Assembly (NCBI RefSeq): GCF_001544615.1
Contig: NZ_FCNV02000013.1
Span: 96,489-160,488, forward strand
Direction: 5' to 3'
DNA length: 64,000 bases
From: Caballeronia concitans
GTDB lineage: Bacteria > Pseudomonadota > Gammaproteobacteria > Burkholderiales > Burkholderiaceae
Positions 9,681-21,209 of this stretch are shown here, piece by piece; positions within the stretch are counted from its first letter, which is position 1; each line of letters starts with the position of its first letter. Both the position numbers and the translations under genes were made by a program. The notes beneath the pieces were generated by a model that had not been told where the DNA came from, did not search any database, and was given only the letters and a program-made list of their open reading frames with translations.

Positions 9681-10646
9681 ATGACCCGCCGTTTCCACGA
9701 CGCCTTGCCCACACTTGCGATCATGCTCGGCGCATCGGTATGGGGACTCGTCTGGTACCCGATGCGCATGCTCGCGTCGATGGGCCTCACCGGCACCCTC
9801 GCCAGCGCGACGACGAGCGGCGCGGCGTGTCTCTTCGTGCTGCTGCTCAAGCGCCGCTCCGTCCGCACGATCCGCTGGCACTGGCTGCTCGTCGCGCTGG
9901 GCGCGGCGGCGGGCACGACGAGCGTCGGTTTCGTGTGGGGCGCGATCCACGGCCAGGTCATGCGCGTGCTGTTGCTCTTCTATCTGACGCCCGCATGGAC
10001 CGCGGTGTTCGCGCATTTCATCCTCGAGGACCGCCTCACGCGGGCCGACGCCGCGCTCTCCCTGCTGTCGCTCGCCGGCGCGGTCACCATGCTCTGGTCG
10101 CCCGCGCTCGGCTTTCCGCTGCCCGCGAATCTCGCGGAATGGGCGGGCCTGATGGGCGGCATGGGCTTCGCGATGAGCAACGTGCTCGTCGTCAAGCTCA
10201 CGCGGACGATGCCCGGCATGAAGCCCGAAATGCGCACGGCGGTGATCTTCGGCGGCGCGGCCATCGTCGCGACGCTCGTGAGCTTTTTCGAGCCGATGCC
10301 CGCGCCGCCCGCCGCATCGCAGATGGGCATGGTCGCGTTCATTGTGATCGGACTCGGCGTGGTGCTCGCGGCGAACAACGTGATCATGCAGATCGGACTT
10401 GCGCGCGTGCCGGCCAATCGCGCGTCGATCATCATGCTGTTCGAACTCGTCGTGACCGCGCTGTCGTCGTGGCTCTTCGCGGGCGAAGCGCCGGGGCCGC
10501 GCGAATGGGCGGGCGGGGCATGCATCGTGGCCGCGTGCGTGCTGTCGGCGTGGGTGCATCGGCAGGCGCGCGCGTCCGGCGAGGCATCGTCGGCGGCGAA
10601 TCAGCAGGCCGCAAGCGAAAAGAAATCGACACGCGCGATGGTATGA
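9681..10646 (+). CDS. EamA/DMT-superfamily transporter
   Basis: A 321-residue inner-membrane protein with about ten predicted hydrophobic segments in two EamA repeats. It starts MTRRFHDALPTLAIMLGASVWGLVWYP and includes the typical LTPAWTAVFAHFILEDRLTR. A second repeat near residues 170-295 ends VPANRASIIMLFELVVTALSSWLFAGE. Members export or import metabolites such as amino acids; the substrate cannot be predicted here. The ATG at 9681 has GGGAG eight bases upstream; an upstream in-frame ATG would prepend 72 polar residues and is less likely. The C-terminal 25 residues are a polar Ala/Ser/Lys tail. It diverges from dapC across 233 bases and ends 123 bases before smc. Confidence 0.88.
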   Translation: MTRRFHDALPTLAIMLGASVWGLVWYPMRMLASMGLTGTLASATTSGAACLFVLLLKRRSVRTIRWHWLLVALGAAAGTTSVGFVWGAIHGQVMRVLLLFYLTPAWTAVFAHFILEDRLTRADAALSLLSLAGAVTMLWSPALGFPLPANLAEWAGLMGGMGFAMSNVLVVKLTRTMPGMKPEMRTAVIFGGAAIVATLVSFFEPMPAPPAASQMGMVAFIVIGLGVVLAANNVIMQIGLARVPANRASIIMLFELVVTALSSWLFAGEAPGPREWAGGACIVAACVLSAWVHRQARASGEASSAANQQAASEKKSTRAMV

Positions 10647-10769
10647 TGGTGTCCGCTCGCGACCGGCCCGCGAGGCCTTCGCGCGCATGAAACCATTGCC
10701 CGCGACGGGCCGCGCTGCCGCCTGTCTGCCATTCATCTTCCGTCACTCACTTCAAACAGCGATATCGCC

Positions 10770-13700
10770 GTGCGTCTGACTTCGATCAAACTCGCTGGTT
10801 TCAAGTCCTTCGTCGATCCCACGCATTTCCAGGTACCCGGCCAGCTCGTCGGCGTCGTCGGGCCGAATGGCTGCGGTAAGTCCAATATCATCGACGCCGT
10901 GCGCTGGGTGCTCGGTGAATCGCGCGCATCCGAATTGCGCGGCGAGTCGATGCAGGACGTCATTTTCAATGGATCGACGGCGCGCAAGCCCGGCAGCCGC
11001 GCGAGCGTCGAACTGATCTTCGACAACGCCGATGGGCGCGCCGCCGGCCAATGGAGCGCGTACGGCGAGATCGCCGTGAAGCGCGTGCTCACGCGCGACG
11101 GCACGTCCAGCTATTACATCAACAACCTGCCCGCGCGACGCCGCGACATTCAGGACATCTTCCTCGGCACGGGACTCGGGCCGCGCGCCTACGCGATCAT
11201 CGGGCAGGGCATGATCGCGCGCATCATCGAAGCGAAGCCGGAAGAACTGCGCGTGTTTCTGGAAGAAGCCGCGGGCGTGTCGAAGTACAAGGAACGCCGC
11301 CGCGAGACGGAGAATCGTCTGCACGATACGCGCGAGAACCTGACGCGCGTCGAGGACATCGTCCGCGAACTGACGACGAATCTCGAGAAGCTCGAAGGCC
11401 AGGCGATCGTCGCGACCAAATACAAGCAGTTGCAGGCCGAAGGCGAAGAAAAGCAGCGCCTGTTGTGGCTCTTGCGCAAAAACGAAGCGGGTAACGAGGC
11501 CGAGCGCCAGCAGCGCGCCATCCGCGAGGCGCAGGTCGAACTCGAAGCGCAAACGGCGCGTCTGCGCGAAGTCGAAGCGCAACTGGAGACGCTGCGCGTC
11601 GCGCACTACAGCGCCAGCGACGCGATGCAGGGCGCACAAGGCGCGCTCTACGAAGCCAACGCCGAAGTCAGCCGGCTCGAAGCGGAGATCAAGTTCATCG
11701 TCGAGTCGCGCAATCGCGTGCAGGCGCAGATCGCCGCGCTCGCCGCGCAGCGCGAGCAATGGCTCATGCAGGCGCAAAAGGCGCGCGACGAGATCGAGAC
11801 TGCATCGGAAGCGCTCGCCGAGGGCGAGGAAAAAGCCGCCATCGCGCAGGAAAACGCCGCCGCCAAGCAAGACGCGCTGCCCGAACTCGAAGCCCGCTGG
11901 CGCGATGCGCAGGCGCAGCTCAACGAAGAGCGCGCGGGCATCGCGCGGGCGGAACAGGCGCTGAAGCTCGAAGCGGCGCATCAGCGCAACGCGGATCAGC
12001 AGCTTCAGCAATTGCAGCAGCGTCAGGAACGTCTGAAGAACGAAGCAAGCGGACTCGACGCGCCGGACGAAGCGCAGCTCGAAGAACTGCGCATGCAGCT
12101 TGCCGAGAACGAAGAGATTCTCGCCGAGGCGCAGGCGCGTCTCGCCGATGCGCAGGAAACCGTGCCGCGTCTCGACGCCGAACGTCGCGCGGCGCAGGAG
12201 CGCGTGCAGGCGGAAAGCGCGCAGATTCACCAGTTGGAAGCACGTCTTGCCGCGTTGAAGCAGCTTCAGGAAAGCGTGCAGACGGAAGGCAAGATTCAGC
12301 CGTGGCTCGACAGGCACGAACTCGGCGCGCTGCCGCGTCTGTGGAAGAAGCTGCATGTCGAAGCGGGCTGGGAAGCGGCGCTCGAAGCCGTGCTGCGTGA
12401 GCGGCTCGCGGCGCTGGAAGTATCGAATCTCGACTGGGTGAAGGCGTTCGCCACCGATGCGCCGCCCGCCAAGCTCGCCTTCTATTCGCCGCCGGTTGCG
12501 GGCAAGCCGCTCGACGCGCCACAGGGCTTGCGGCCGTTGTTGTCGCTCGTGCGCATCGATGATCCGGGCTTGCGCGCCGTGCTCAACGAATGGCTCGGCA
12601 CGACCTTCATCGCGGACGACATCGCGCAAGCGCTCGCCATGCGCAGCCAGTTGCCGGAAGGCGGCGCGTTCGTCGTGAAGGCGGGGCACACGGTGACGCG
12701 CGTCGGCGTGCAGCTTTATGCATCCGATTCCGAGCAGTCCGGCATGCTCGCGCGGGCGCAGGAAATCGAAAATCTCACGCGGCAGGTGCGCGCCCAGGCG
12801 CTGCTCGCCGACGAAGCGAAGAGCAACGCCGTTCGCGCCGATGCCGCGCACACGCAGGCATCGCAGACGCTCGCCGATGCGCGCGCTGCCGCCGAACGCG
12901 CGACGCAACGCGTCCACGCGCTGCAGATGGACGCGCTGAAGCTCGCGCAGGCGCATGAGCGCTACACGCAGCGCAGCACGCAGATCGGCGAGGAACTGAA
13001 CGAGATCGCCGCGCAGATCGAGGAGCAGCGCGCGCTGCGGGCGGAATCCGAAGCGGCGTTCGAGCAGCACGACGCGGAAATCGCGCAATTGCAGGCGCGC
13101 TTCGAGGACAACCAGCTCGCGTTCGAATCGCTCGACGAGACGCTCACGAGCGCGCGCCACGAGTTGCGCGAACTCGAACGCGCCGCGAGCGACGCCAGCT
13201 TCGCCGTGCGCGGGCTGGCCGCGAAGATCGCGGAGTACGAGCGCAATATCGGCACGGCGGAAGAACAGAGCGAGCGCGTCGCGGGTGCGCTGGAAGACGC
13301 GCGTGCGGAACTCGAAACCATCAACGAGCAGACGGCGCAAACCGGCCTTCAGGATGCGCTCGAAGTGCGCGCGGCGCGCGAGGAATCGCTGCACGCGGCG
13401 CGTATCGAACTGGACGATCTGACCGCGCGTCTGCGCCAGTCCGACGAGCAGCGCCTCTTCGCCGAGCGCTCGCTGCAGCCGCTGCGCGACCGGATCAACG
13501 AGTTGCAGTTGAAGGAGCAGGCGGCGCGTATCAGCGGCGAGCAGTTCGTCGAGCAATTGCAGGCGGCGGGCGTCGATGAAGCCGAACTTCAGGCGAAGCT
13601 CACGCCCGACATGAAGCCTTCGTATCTGCAAGGCGAAGTCACGCGCCTGAACAACGCGATCGTCGCGCTCGGGCCGGTCAACATGGCCGCGCTCGAAGAA

Positions 13701-14285
13701 CTCGCGGCGGCTACCGAGCGCAAGCATTTCCTCGACGCGCAATCCGCCGATCTGAACGACGCCATCGGCACGCTCGAAGACGCGATCCAGAAAATCGACC
13801 AGGAAACGCGCGCGCTGCTGCAAGGCACGTTCGACGAGGTGAACCGTCACTTCGGCGAACTGTTCCCGCGGCTTTTCGGCGGCGGTCAGGCAAAGCTCAT
13901 CATGACCGGCGACGAAATCCTCGACGCCGGCGTGCAGGTGATGGCGCAGCCGCCCGGCAAGAAGAATTCGACGATTCACCTGCTTTCGGGCGGCGAGAAG
14001 GCGCTCACCGCGACGGCGCTCGTCTTCGCGATGTTCCAGCTGAATCCCGCGCCGTTCTGTCTGCTCGACGAGGTTGACGCGCCGCTCGACGACGCCAACA
14101 CCGAGCGTTTCGCGAATCTCGTGCGCGCGATGTCGGCCAAGACGCAGTTCCTGTTCATCTCGCACAACAAGATTGCGATGGAGATGGCGCAGCAATTGAT
14201 CGGCGTGACGATGCAGGAGCAGGGCGTGTCGCGCATCGTCGCGGTGGACATGGAATCCGCCGCGGGCTTTGCGCAGAATGGCTGA
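10770..14285 (+). CDS. smc: Chromosome segregation ATPase SMC
   Basis: A 1171-residue SMC protein, the core of the bacterial condensin that organises and segregates the chromosome with ScpA and ScpB. The N-terminal ATPase half has Walker A GPNGCGKSN (31-39) and VRWVLGESRASELRG. Two long Glu/Ala/Gln-rich coiled coils flank a globular hinge at roughly 510-650. The C-terminal half has the ABC signature LLSGGEKALTATALVFA and Walker B FCLLDEVDAPLDDANTERF. Start is GTG at 10770, giving MRLTSIKLAGFKSFVDPT as expected. It is full length and heads the smc-zipA-ligA-def run, with zipA 174 bases downstream. Confidence 0.97.
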   Translation: MRLTSIKLAGFKSFVDPTHFQVPGQLVGVVGPNGCGKSNIIDAVRWVLGESRASELRGESMQDVIFNGSTARKPGSRASVELIFDNADGRAAGQWSAYGEIAVKRVLTRDGTSSYYINNLPARRRDIQDIFLGTGLGPRAYAIIGQGMIARIIEAKPEELRVFLEEAAGVSKYKERRRETENRLHDTRENLTRVEDIVRELTTNLEKLEGQAIVATKYKQLQAEGEEKQRLLWLLRKNEAGNEAERQQRAIREAQVELEAQTARLREVEAQLETLRVAHYSASDAMQGAQGALYEANAEVSRLEAEIKFIVESRNRVQAQIAALAAQREQWLMQAQKARDEIETASEALAEGEEKAAIAQENAAAKQDALPELEARWRDAQAQLNEERAGIARAEQALKLEAAHQRNADQQLQQLQQRQERLKNEASGLDAPDEAQLEELRMQLAENEEILAEAQARLADAQETVPRLDAERRAAQERVQAESAQIHQLEARLAALKQLQESVQTEGKIQPWLDRHELGALPRLWKKLHVEAGWEAALEAVLRERLAALEVSNLDWVKAFATDAPPAKLAFYSPPVAGKPLDAPQGLRPLLSLVRIDDPGLRAVLNEWLGTTFIADDIAQALAMRSQLPEGGAFVVKAGHTVTRVGVQLYASDSEQSGMLARAQEIENLTRQVRAQALLADEAKSNAVRADAAHTQASQTLADARAAAERATQRVHALQMDALKLAQAHERYTQRSTQIGEELNEIAAQIEEQRALRAESEAAFEQHDAEIAQLQARFEDNQLAFESLDETLTSARHELRELERAASDASFAVRGLAAKIAEYERNIGTAEEQSERVAGALEDARAELETINEQTAQTGLQDALEVRAAREESLHAARIELDDLTARLRQSDEQRLFAERSLQPLRDRINELQLKEQAARISGEQFVEQLQAAGVDEAELQAKLTPDMKPSYLQGEVTRLNNAIVALGPVNMAALEELAAATERKHFLDAQSADLNDAIGTLEDAIQKIDQETRALLQGTFDEVNRHFGELFPRLFGGGQAKLIMTGDEILDAGVQVMAQPPGKKNSTIHLLSGGEKALTATALVFAMFQLNPAPFCLLDEVDAPLDDANTERFANLVRAMSAKTQFLFISHNKIAMEMAQQLIGVTMQEQGVSRIVAVDMESAAGFAQNG

Positions 14286-14323
14286 CGCCTTTGCGTCATG
14301 CGAACTTGAATGAATGAACGGAC

Positions 14324-14343
14324 GGCCGGGCGTTGACCCGGCC
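14324..14343 (+). other. Hairpin between smc and zipA
   Basis: A perfect 7-base stem, GGCCGGG and CCCGGCC, with a six-base loop lies 38 bases after the smc stop. It has no following U run, so it is not a clear intrinsic terminator; it may be a processing or stability element, or chance in GC-rich DNA. Confidence 0.35.
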
Positions 14344-14459
14344 AGGCGCGCAGGCGCGGAGTGGTGCGCATCGGGCAGGCGGCGGCAGACAATGCCGGAA
14401 CGCGGCGGATGCGCGCGACAGATCGCGCGGCGCTTCGTAACCCAAAATGTGGAGCGTGC

Positions 14460-15728
14460 ATGGACGAGTTGACACTCGGTTTGATCGGAGCAGGAGCCGT
14501 GGTGGTGGGCGGTGTGGTGGTGTACAACGCGTGGCAGGGCGCCAAAGTGCGGCGCAAGATGCCGCGCCCGATGCCCGACGAAGCCGCCGATGCGCTCGCG
14601 CGCCAGGAAGCCGACGACGAGCATCCGTTCATCGAGCCGGTGCGCCCGGCGCGGCGTGAGCCGATCGCGGGCGATGCCGCCGACGAAGCCCCGCGCGATG
14701 TGCGCGTCGAGCCGAGTTTCGGCGCGGCGTCGGAATCCGGCGAAGCGCACGCTGCCGTGACGCCGCCGGTCGCGCCGGCGGATACGCCCGTCGATTTGCA
14801 GGCCGAGGCGACATCCGCGAACGGCGTCGCGGACGAATCCGCGATCATCGACGAAGACGAGCGCAACGAGCCGGTGATGCCCGCCGCGACGACCATTTCG
14901 TCGACGCCGCCCGCTGTCGTGGATCGGCGCATCGACAGCGTGGTGCCGATTCGCCTTGCCGCACCGGTTCCCGGCGACCGCGTGATTCCGCTCGCGCAGC
15001 GGTTGCGTCGCGCGGGGACGAAGCCGGTGACCATCGAAGGCAAGCCGGAGGGCGAGGACGCTTGGGAGTTGTTGCGCCACGGCGTGCGCTACGAAGAATT
15101 GCGCGCGGCGGCGCAGCTCGCGAACCGCAGCGGCCCGCTCAACGAACTCGAGTTCTCGGAATTCGTGACGGGCGTGCAGCGCCTCGCCGACGCCGTCGAC
15201 GGCGCGCCCGAATTCCCCGACATGATGGAAACCGTCGGCATGGCGCGCGAACTCGACGCGTTCGCCGCGCAATGCGACGCGCAACTGTCCATCAACATTC
15301 TGTCGGACGGCGCGCCGTGGTCCGCGAACTACGTGCAGGCGGTGGCGTCGCAGGACGGCTTGCTGCTGTCGCGCGACGGCACGCGCTTCGTCAAGCTCGA
15401 CGCGAAGCAGAATCCGGTATTCATGCTCCAGTTCGGCGATACGAACTTCCTGCGCGACGACCTCACGTACAAGGGCGGCCAGATGATCACGCTCGTGCTC
15501 GACGTGCCCGTCGCGGACGAAGACATTCTGCCGTTCCGTCTGATGTGCGATTACGCGAAGTCGCTGTCCGAGCGCATCGGCGCGCGCGTGGTGGACGACC
15601 AGCGCCGGCCGCTGCCGGAATCGGCGCTGCTCGCCATCGAAAAGCAACTGATGACGCTCTACGCGAAGCTGGAGCAGGCGGGCATTCCGGCCGGCTCGGC
15701 CGCGACGCGCCGGCTCTTCAGCCAGTAG
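14460..15728 (+). CDS. zipA: Cell division protein ZipA
   Basis: A 422-residue inner-membrane division protein that anchors FtsZ at the septum. It begins MDELTLGLIGAGAVVVGG, an N-out single membrane segment (about 5-25), then a short basic patch (KVRRKMPRPMP). A long Pro/Ala/Glu-rich linker runs to about residue 240. The C-terminal FtsZ-binding domain includes FPDMMETVGMARELDAFAAQ and GGQMITLVLDVPVADEDI. I chose the ATG at 14460, which has GGAG five bases upstream; an earlier start would put 33 polar residues before the membrane anchor. It lies between smc and ligA, the usual position in this group. Confidence 0.92.
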   Translation: MDELTLGLIGAGAVVVGGVVVYNAWQGAKVRRKMPRPMPDEAADALARQEADDEHPFIEPVRPARREPIAGDAADEAPRDVRVEPSFGAASESGEAHAAVTPPVAPADTPVDLQAEATSANGVADESAIIDEDERNEPVMPAATTISSTPPAVVDRRIDSVVPIRLAAPVPGDRVIPLAQRLRRAGTKPVTIEGKPEGEDAWELLRHGVRYEELRAAAQLANRSGPLNELEFSEFVTGVQRLADAVDGAPEFPDMMETVGMARELDAFAAQCDAQLSINILSDGAPWSANYVQAVASQDGLLLSRDGTRFVKLDAKQNPVFMLQFGDTNFLRDDLTYKGGQMITLVLDVPVADEDILPFRLMCDYAKSLSERIGARVVDDQRRPLPESALLAIEKQLMTLYAKLEQAGIPAGSAATRRLFSQ

Positions 15729-15776
15729 GCGTCGTCGTTTGCGCGCTGCATCGGCGCGCGCGTGTCATCCAGGATT

Positions 15777-15799
15777 GCGCCCCTTCGCCGGGGCGCTTT
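15777..15799 (+). terminator. Probable intrinsic terminator after zipA
   Basis: A 7-base perfect stem (GCGCCCC / GGGGCGC) with a six-base loop is followed by TTTC. The short U run makes it a weak terminator. Confidence 0.45.
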
Positions 15800-15876
15800 C
15801 CGTTGGTGCGCGCGAGCGCATATCCGTATGGCCTATGCCATCCGGCCGATGCCACATTTTCCGATCTTCTGAGACA

Positions 15877-15890
15877 ATCGACCGGTCGAT
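15877..15890. other. 14-base perfect palindrome upstream of ligA
   Basis: ATCGACCGGTCGAT reads the same on both strands. It lies 35 bases upstream of the ligA start, in the position of an operator or a leader hairpin. No known regulator site is recognised. Confidence 0.4.
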
Positions 15891-15897
15891 CGACTGA

Positions 15898-18533
<2,636 letters not shown>

Positions 18534-18567
18534 GCCTCGAATCGGCTTGGCGTCGGATGTAGCGATG

Positions 18568-18597
18568 AACCCGCTCCTTGCGAGCGGGTTTTTCTTT
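18568..18597 (+). terminator. Intrinsic terminator of the ligA-def transcript
   Basis: A 9-base perfect stem (AACCCGCTC / GAGCGGGTT) with loop CTTGC is followed by TTTCTTT. Its last bases abut the stop codon of the opposite-strand small gene. Confidence 0.9.
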
Positions 18598-18832
18598 ACG
18601 CGAACGTTGCCGGATTGCCGCTGGTATCGGGCCGGCGAAAGAGCGCGACGTGTTCGGGATTGGCGGAGCCTTGCAGACGCCCGTCAGGCAGGCGGGCAAT
18701 CACCATTTCGCCGATGCCGGGACTCATGACGACCACTTCGTCCTGCAGGGCGAGAAGCGCCTGGAGCCGTCGTCGGCCGCTGACGATTTCCAGCCCGGTA
18801 TCCGTTTCACGAACGATGATCTCAACTGCCAT
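18596..18832 (-). CDS. Small orphan protein with a ParB-like segment
   Basis: A 78-residue protein of unknown function. The start ATG at 18832 has a perfect AAGGAGGA ribosome binding site, which is strong evidence that it is translated. Residues 1-36 include VEIIVRETDTGLEIVSG followed by RRRLQALLAL. This resembles the first conserved box of ParB/Spo0J-type domains, where a short beta-hairpin ends in G-x-R-R-x-x-A. The rest of a ParB protein (helix-turn-helix, dimer domain) is absent, so this may be a chance resemblance or a degenerate single domain. The C-terminus is MVIARLPDGRLQGSANPEHVALFRRPD. It follows the repeat-tailed pseudouridine synthase on the minus strand but is separated from it by a strong terminator, so it probably has its own promoter. 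No partner is evident. Confidence 0.7.
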   Translation of the reverse strand: MAVEIIVRETDTGLEIVSGRRRLQALLALQDEVVVMSPGIGEMVIARLPDGRLQGSANPEHVALFRRPDTSGNPATFA

Positions 18833-18984
18833 GGCGATCCTCCTTGATGCCTTTCAATGCCGTATGCCTTCGCTCCCGCGATGCGTCGTCCGCCGGAGCG
18901 CCGCGCTTGTCGGACTCGATACGTCCTTTCGCGCATACCTGCCTAACGGATCGATGAGCCATTTTCTTTAGCCAAAAAGCGAAC

Positions 18985-19026
18985 AAAATTAACGGCGCGA
19001 CCGGATGACCGATCGCGCCGTTTTAA
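18985..19026 (-). terminator. Bidirectional intrinsic terminator after the pseudouridine synthase gene
   Basis: A 10-base perfect stem (AACGGCGCGA / TCGCGCCGTT, 18991-19000 with 19013-19022) has a 12-base loop with a further CGG/CCG pairing. On the minus strand the stem is followed by AATTTTG; on the plus strand it is followed by TTAAT. It lies 57 bases after the stop of the minus-strand gene. Confidence 0.88.
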
Positions 19027-19082
19027 TGCGCCGGATGTCGCGTTTTTGCGACGCGTCATGCCACGGAAGCGTGACGGCGGAC

Positions 19083-21203
19083 TTAGAAGCTCTCGTTCGG
19101 AGCGAGATAGCGCCACTGTCCGGGCGGCAGCGCGCCGAGCGTCACGCGCCCCATGCGGATGCGCTTGAGCCCGACCACGTCCAGCCCGACCAGTTCGCAC
19201 ATGCGGCGAATCTGGCGCTTCTTGCCTTCGCGCAGCACGAAGCGAAGCTGTTCGCCGTTCTGCCAACTGACTTGCGCGGTCTTGAGCGGCACGCCGTCGA
19301 GTTCGAGGCCGTGCCGCAAGAGCGCGAGCTTTTCCTCGGGGAAGCGCCGGTCGATATCGACGGTATGCTCGCCGTACTGCACGCGCACGAGGTACTCCTT
19401 GTCGACTTCGGAATGGCCGCCGATCAGTTGCTTCGCGATGCGGCCGTCCTGCGTCAGAACCAGCAAGCCGGTCGAATCGATGTCGAGACGGCCGGCCGGC
19501 GCGAGCGTGCGCAGATGCCCCGGCGCGAAGCGGATGCCGGAGCGGTCTTCGTCCCAATGATTCGCCGGATTGACGAGCGTGACGGCCGGCTCGTAGCCGT
19601 CCTCGGCCTGACCGGATACATAGCCGACGGGCTTGTGCAGCAGGATGGTGACGAGTTGCGACTGCGCGGAATGCGCGGCCGGCAGGACCTCGATGTTCTG
19701 GCCGGGACGGATGCGCGTGCCGAGTGTGTCCATGACTTCGCCATCGACGAGCACCCAGCCTTTCTCGATCCATTCGTCGGCTTCGCGGCGCGAGCACAGG
19801 CCGAGTTCCGACATGACTTTCGACAGGCGCACCAGGCCGTCGTGATGCGGGCGGGGTTTGGCTTCGGGTTCGGCGATTGGCGCGGCGTGATTGAGCTCGT
19901 CGCTGCGTGGCTTGGCGGGGCGGTGGTCGTCGGTGCGTTGTTTGAACGGACGTCGTTCATCATCACGCGGGCCTCGATTGCCTGCGCGGGAATCGTCGCC
20001 GCGCGGTTTGAACGGACGCCGTTCCTCACCACGCGGGCCGCGATCGCCTGTGCGCGAATCGTCGCCGCGTGATTGAAACGGGCGTCGGTCATCGCTGCGC
20101 GGCGGGCGGTCGCCAAACGACGGGCGCGAATCGTCGCCACGTGGCTTAAATGGGCGTCGATCATCACCGCGCGGACCGCGATCACCGAAAGACGGGCGTG
20201 AATCGTCGCCGCGCGGTTTGAACGAGCGCCGGTCGTCGCTGCGCGGGGCGCGATCGCCGAAAGACGGGCGCGGGTTGTCACCACGCGGCTTGAAGGAACG
20301 CCGCTCCTCGTCACGCGGACCGCGATCGCCAAAAGACGGACGCGAATCGTCGCCGCGCGGTTTGAACGAGCGCCGGTCGTCGGTGCGTGGGCCTCGGTCG
20401 CCAAAAGACGGACGCGAATCGTCGCCGCGCGGTTTGAACGGGCGTCGGTCGTCGGTGCGCGGACCGCGATCGCCAAACGACGAACGCGAATCTTCACCAC
20501 GCGGCTTGAACGAACGTCGATCATCACCACGCGGACTGCGATCGCCTGTGCGTGAATCGTCGCCGCGCGGTTTGAACGAGCGCCGGTCGTCGCTGCGCGG
20601 ACCGCGATCGCCAAAAGACGGACGCGAATCGTCGCCGCGCGGTTTGAACGAGCGCCGTTCGTCGCTACGCGGACCGCGATCGCCAAACGACGGACGCGAA
20701 TCTTCACCACGCGGTTTGAACGAGCGCCGCTCCTCACCACGCGGACCACGATCGCCAAACGACGAACGCGAATCTTCACCACGCGGTTTAAACGGGCGTC
20801 GATCATCACCACGCGGACCGCGATCGCCAAACGACGGGCGGGAATCGTCTCCGCGCGGTTTGAACGAGCGCCGTTCGTCGCTACGCGGACCACGATCCCC
20901 AAAAGACGGACGCGAATCATCCCCACGCGGTTTGAACGGACGCCGCTCCTCACCACGCGGACCGCGATCCGCAGACGAAGCTCGCGAATCATCTCCGCGC
21001 GACTTGAAAGAACGCCGTTCCCCCGGCGCGTCTGCGCGCTTCGGGGCCGTCGCCCGCGCTTGCTCAGGCTTGCCGCGCTTGACCAGGGCCTCCTCCGGCG
21101 CGTTGTCGCGCACGGGCTTGCGGCTGATGGAACTGCCGGAACGCACCGGCGAACGCGTCGTCGATGTCGGACGCGGATGTTTGGCTGTCAGTTTGACGCG
21201 CAT
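19083..21203 (-). CDS. RsuA/RluB/RluF-family rRNA pseudouridine synthase with a 15-unit disordered repeat tail
   Basis: A 706-residue protein, more than twice the usual length of the family, which isomerises uridine to pseudouridine in rRNA. The enzyme is confined to the last 250 residues. An S4 RNA-binding domain starts near 456 (RLSKVMSELGLCSRREADEW). The catalytic Asp is in AGRLDIDSTGLLVLT, and the C-terminal motif is LREGKKRQIRRMCELVGLDV. The motif wording is closest to RluF/RluB rather than RsuA. Residues 69-422 are about 15 imperfect repeats of 22-24 residues built on RGDDSRPSFGDRGPR plus a D/E-D/E-RR-P/S-FKP end. They are rich in Arg, Asp, Gly, Ser and Pro, so highly charged and surely disordered. 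The open frame has no shift across the repeats. The start follows six bases after glnD's stop. Confidence 0.9.
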   Translation of the reverse strand: MRVKLTAKHPRPTSTTRSPVRSGSSISRKPVRDNAPEEALVKRGKPEQARATAPKRADAPGERRSFKSRGDDSRASSADRGPRGEERRPFKPRGDDSRPSFGDRGPRSDERRSFKPRGDDSRPSFGDRGPRGDDRRPFKPRGEDSRSSFGDRGPRGEERRSFKPRGEDSRPSFGDRGPRSDERRSFKPRGDDSRPSFGDRGPRSDDRRSFKPRGDDSRTGDRSPRGDDRRSFKPRGEDSRSSFGDRGPRTDDRRPFKPRGDDSRPSFGDRGPRTDDRRSFKPRGDDSRPSFGDRGPRDEERRSFKPRGDNPRPSFGDRAPRSDDRRSFKPRGDDSRPSFGDRGPRGDDRRPFKPRGDDSRPSFGDRPPRSDDRRPFQSRGDDSRTGDRGPRGEERRPFKPRGDDSRAGNRGPRDDERRPFKQRTDDHRPAKPRSDELNHAAPIAEPEAKPRPHHDGLVRLSKVMSELGLCSRREADEWIEKGWVLVDGEVMDTLGTRIRPGQNIEVLPAAHSAQSQLVTILLHKPVGYVSGQAEDGYEPAVTLVNPANHWDEDRSGIRFAPGHLRTLAPAGRLDIDSTGLLVLTQDGRIAKQLIGGHSEVDKEYLVRVQYGEHTVDIDRRFPEEKLALLRHGLELDGVPLKTAQVSWQNGEQLRFVLREGKKRQIRRMCELVGLDVVGLKRIRMGRVTLGALPPGQWRYLAPNESF
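19938..20999 (-). repeat. Array of 72- and 66-base coding repeats in the pseudouridine synthase gene
   Basis: Fifteen head-to-tail units: twelve of 72 bases and three of 66 bases in which SF of the SFGD core is lost to give SRTGDR or SRAGNR. A partial sixteenth unit follows. Unit-to-unit divergence is mostly conservative (G/S/T/D at one position, D/E at two). All unit lengths are multiples of three, so the frame is kept. Confidence 0.93.
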
Positions 21204-21209
21204 AAAGTC

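Noticed and set aside
10752-15647. A 1631-residue open frame antisense to smc and zipA
   Set aside because: It is a codon-bias shadow of GC-rich genes: it is Arg/Leu/Glu-rich with no motif, it spans two real genes and their spacer, and the opposite strand has unmistakable SMC and ZipA domains.
19938-20999. CRISPR array
   Set aside because: The units are 66-72 bases with no constant repeat and variable spacer pattern; they are in frame and encode one continuous protein.
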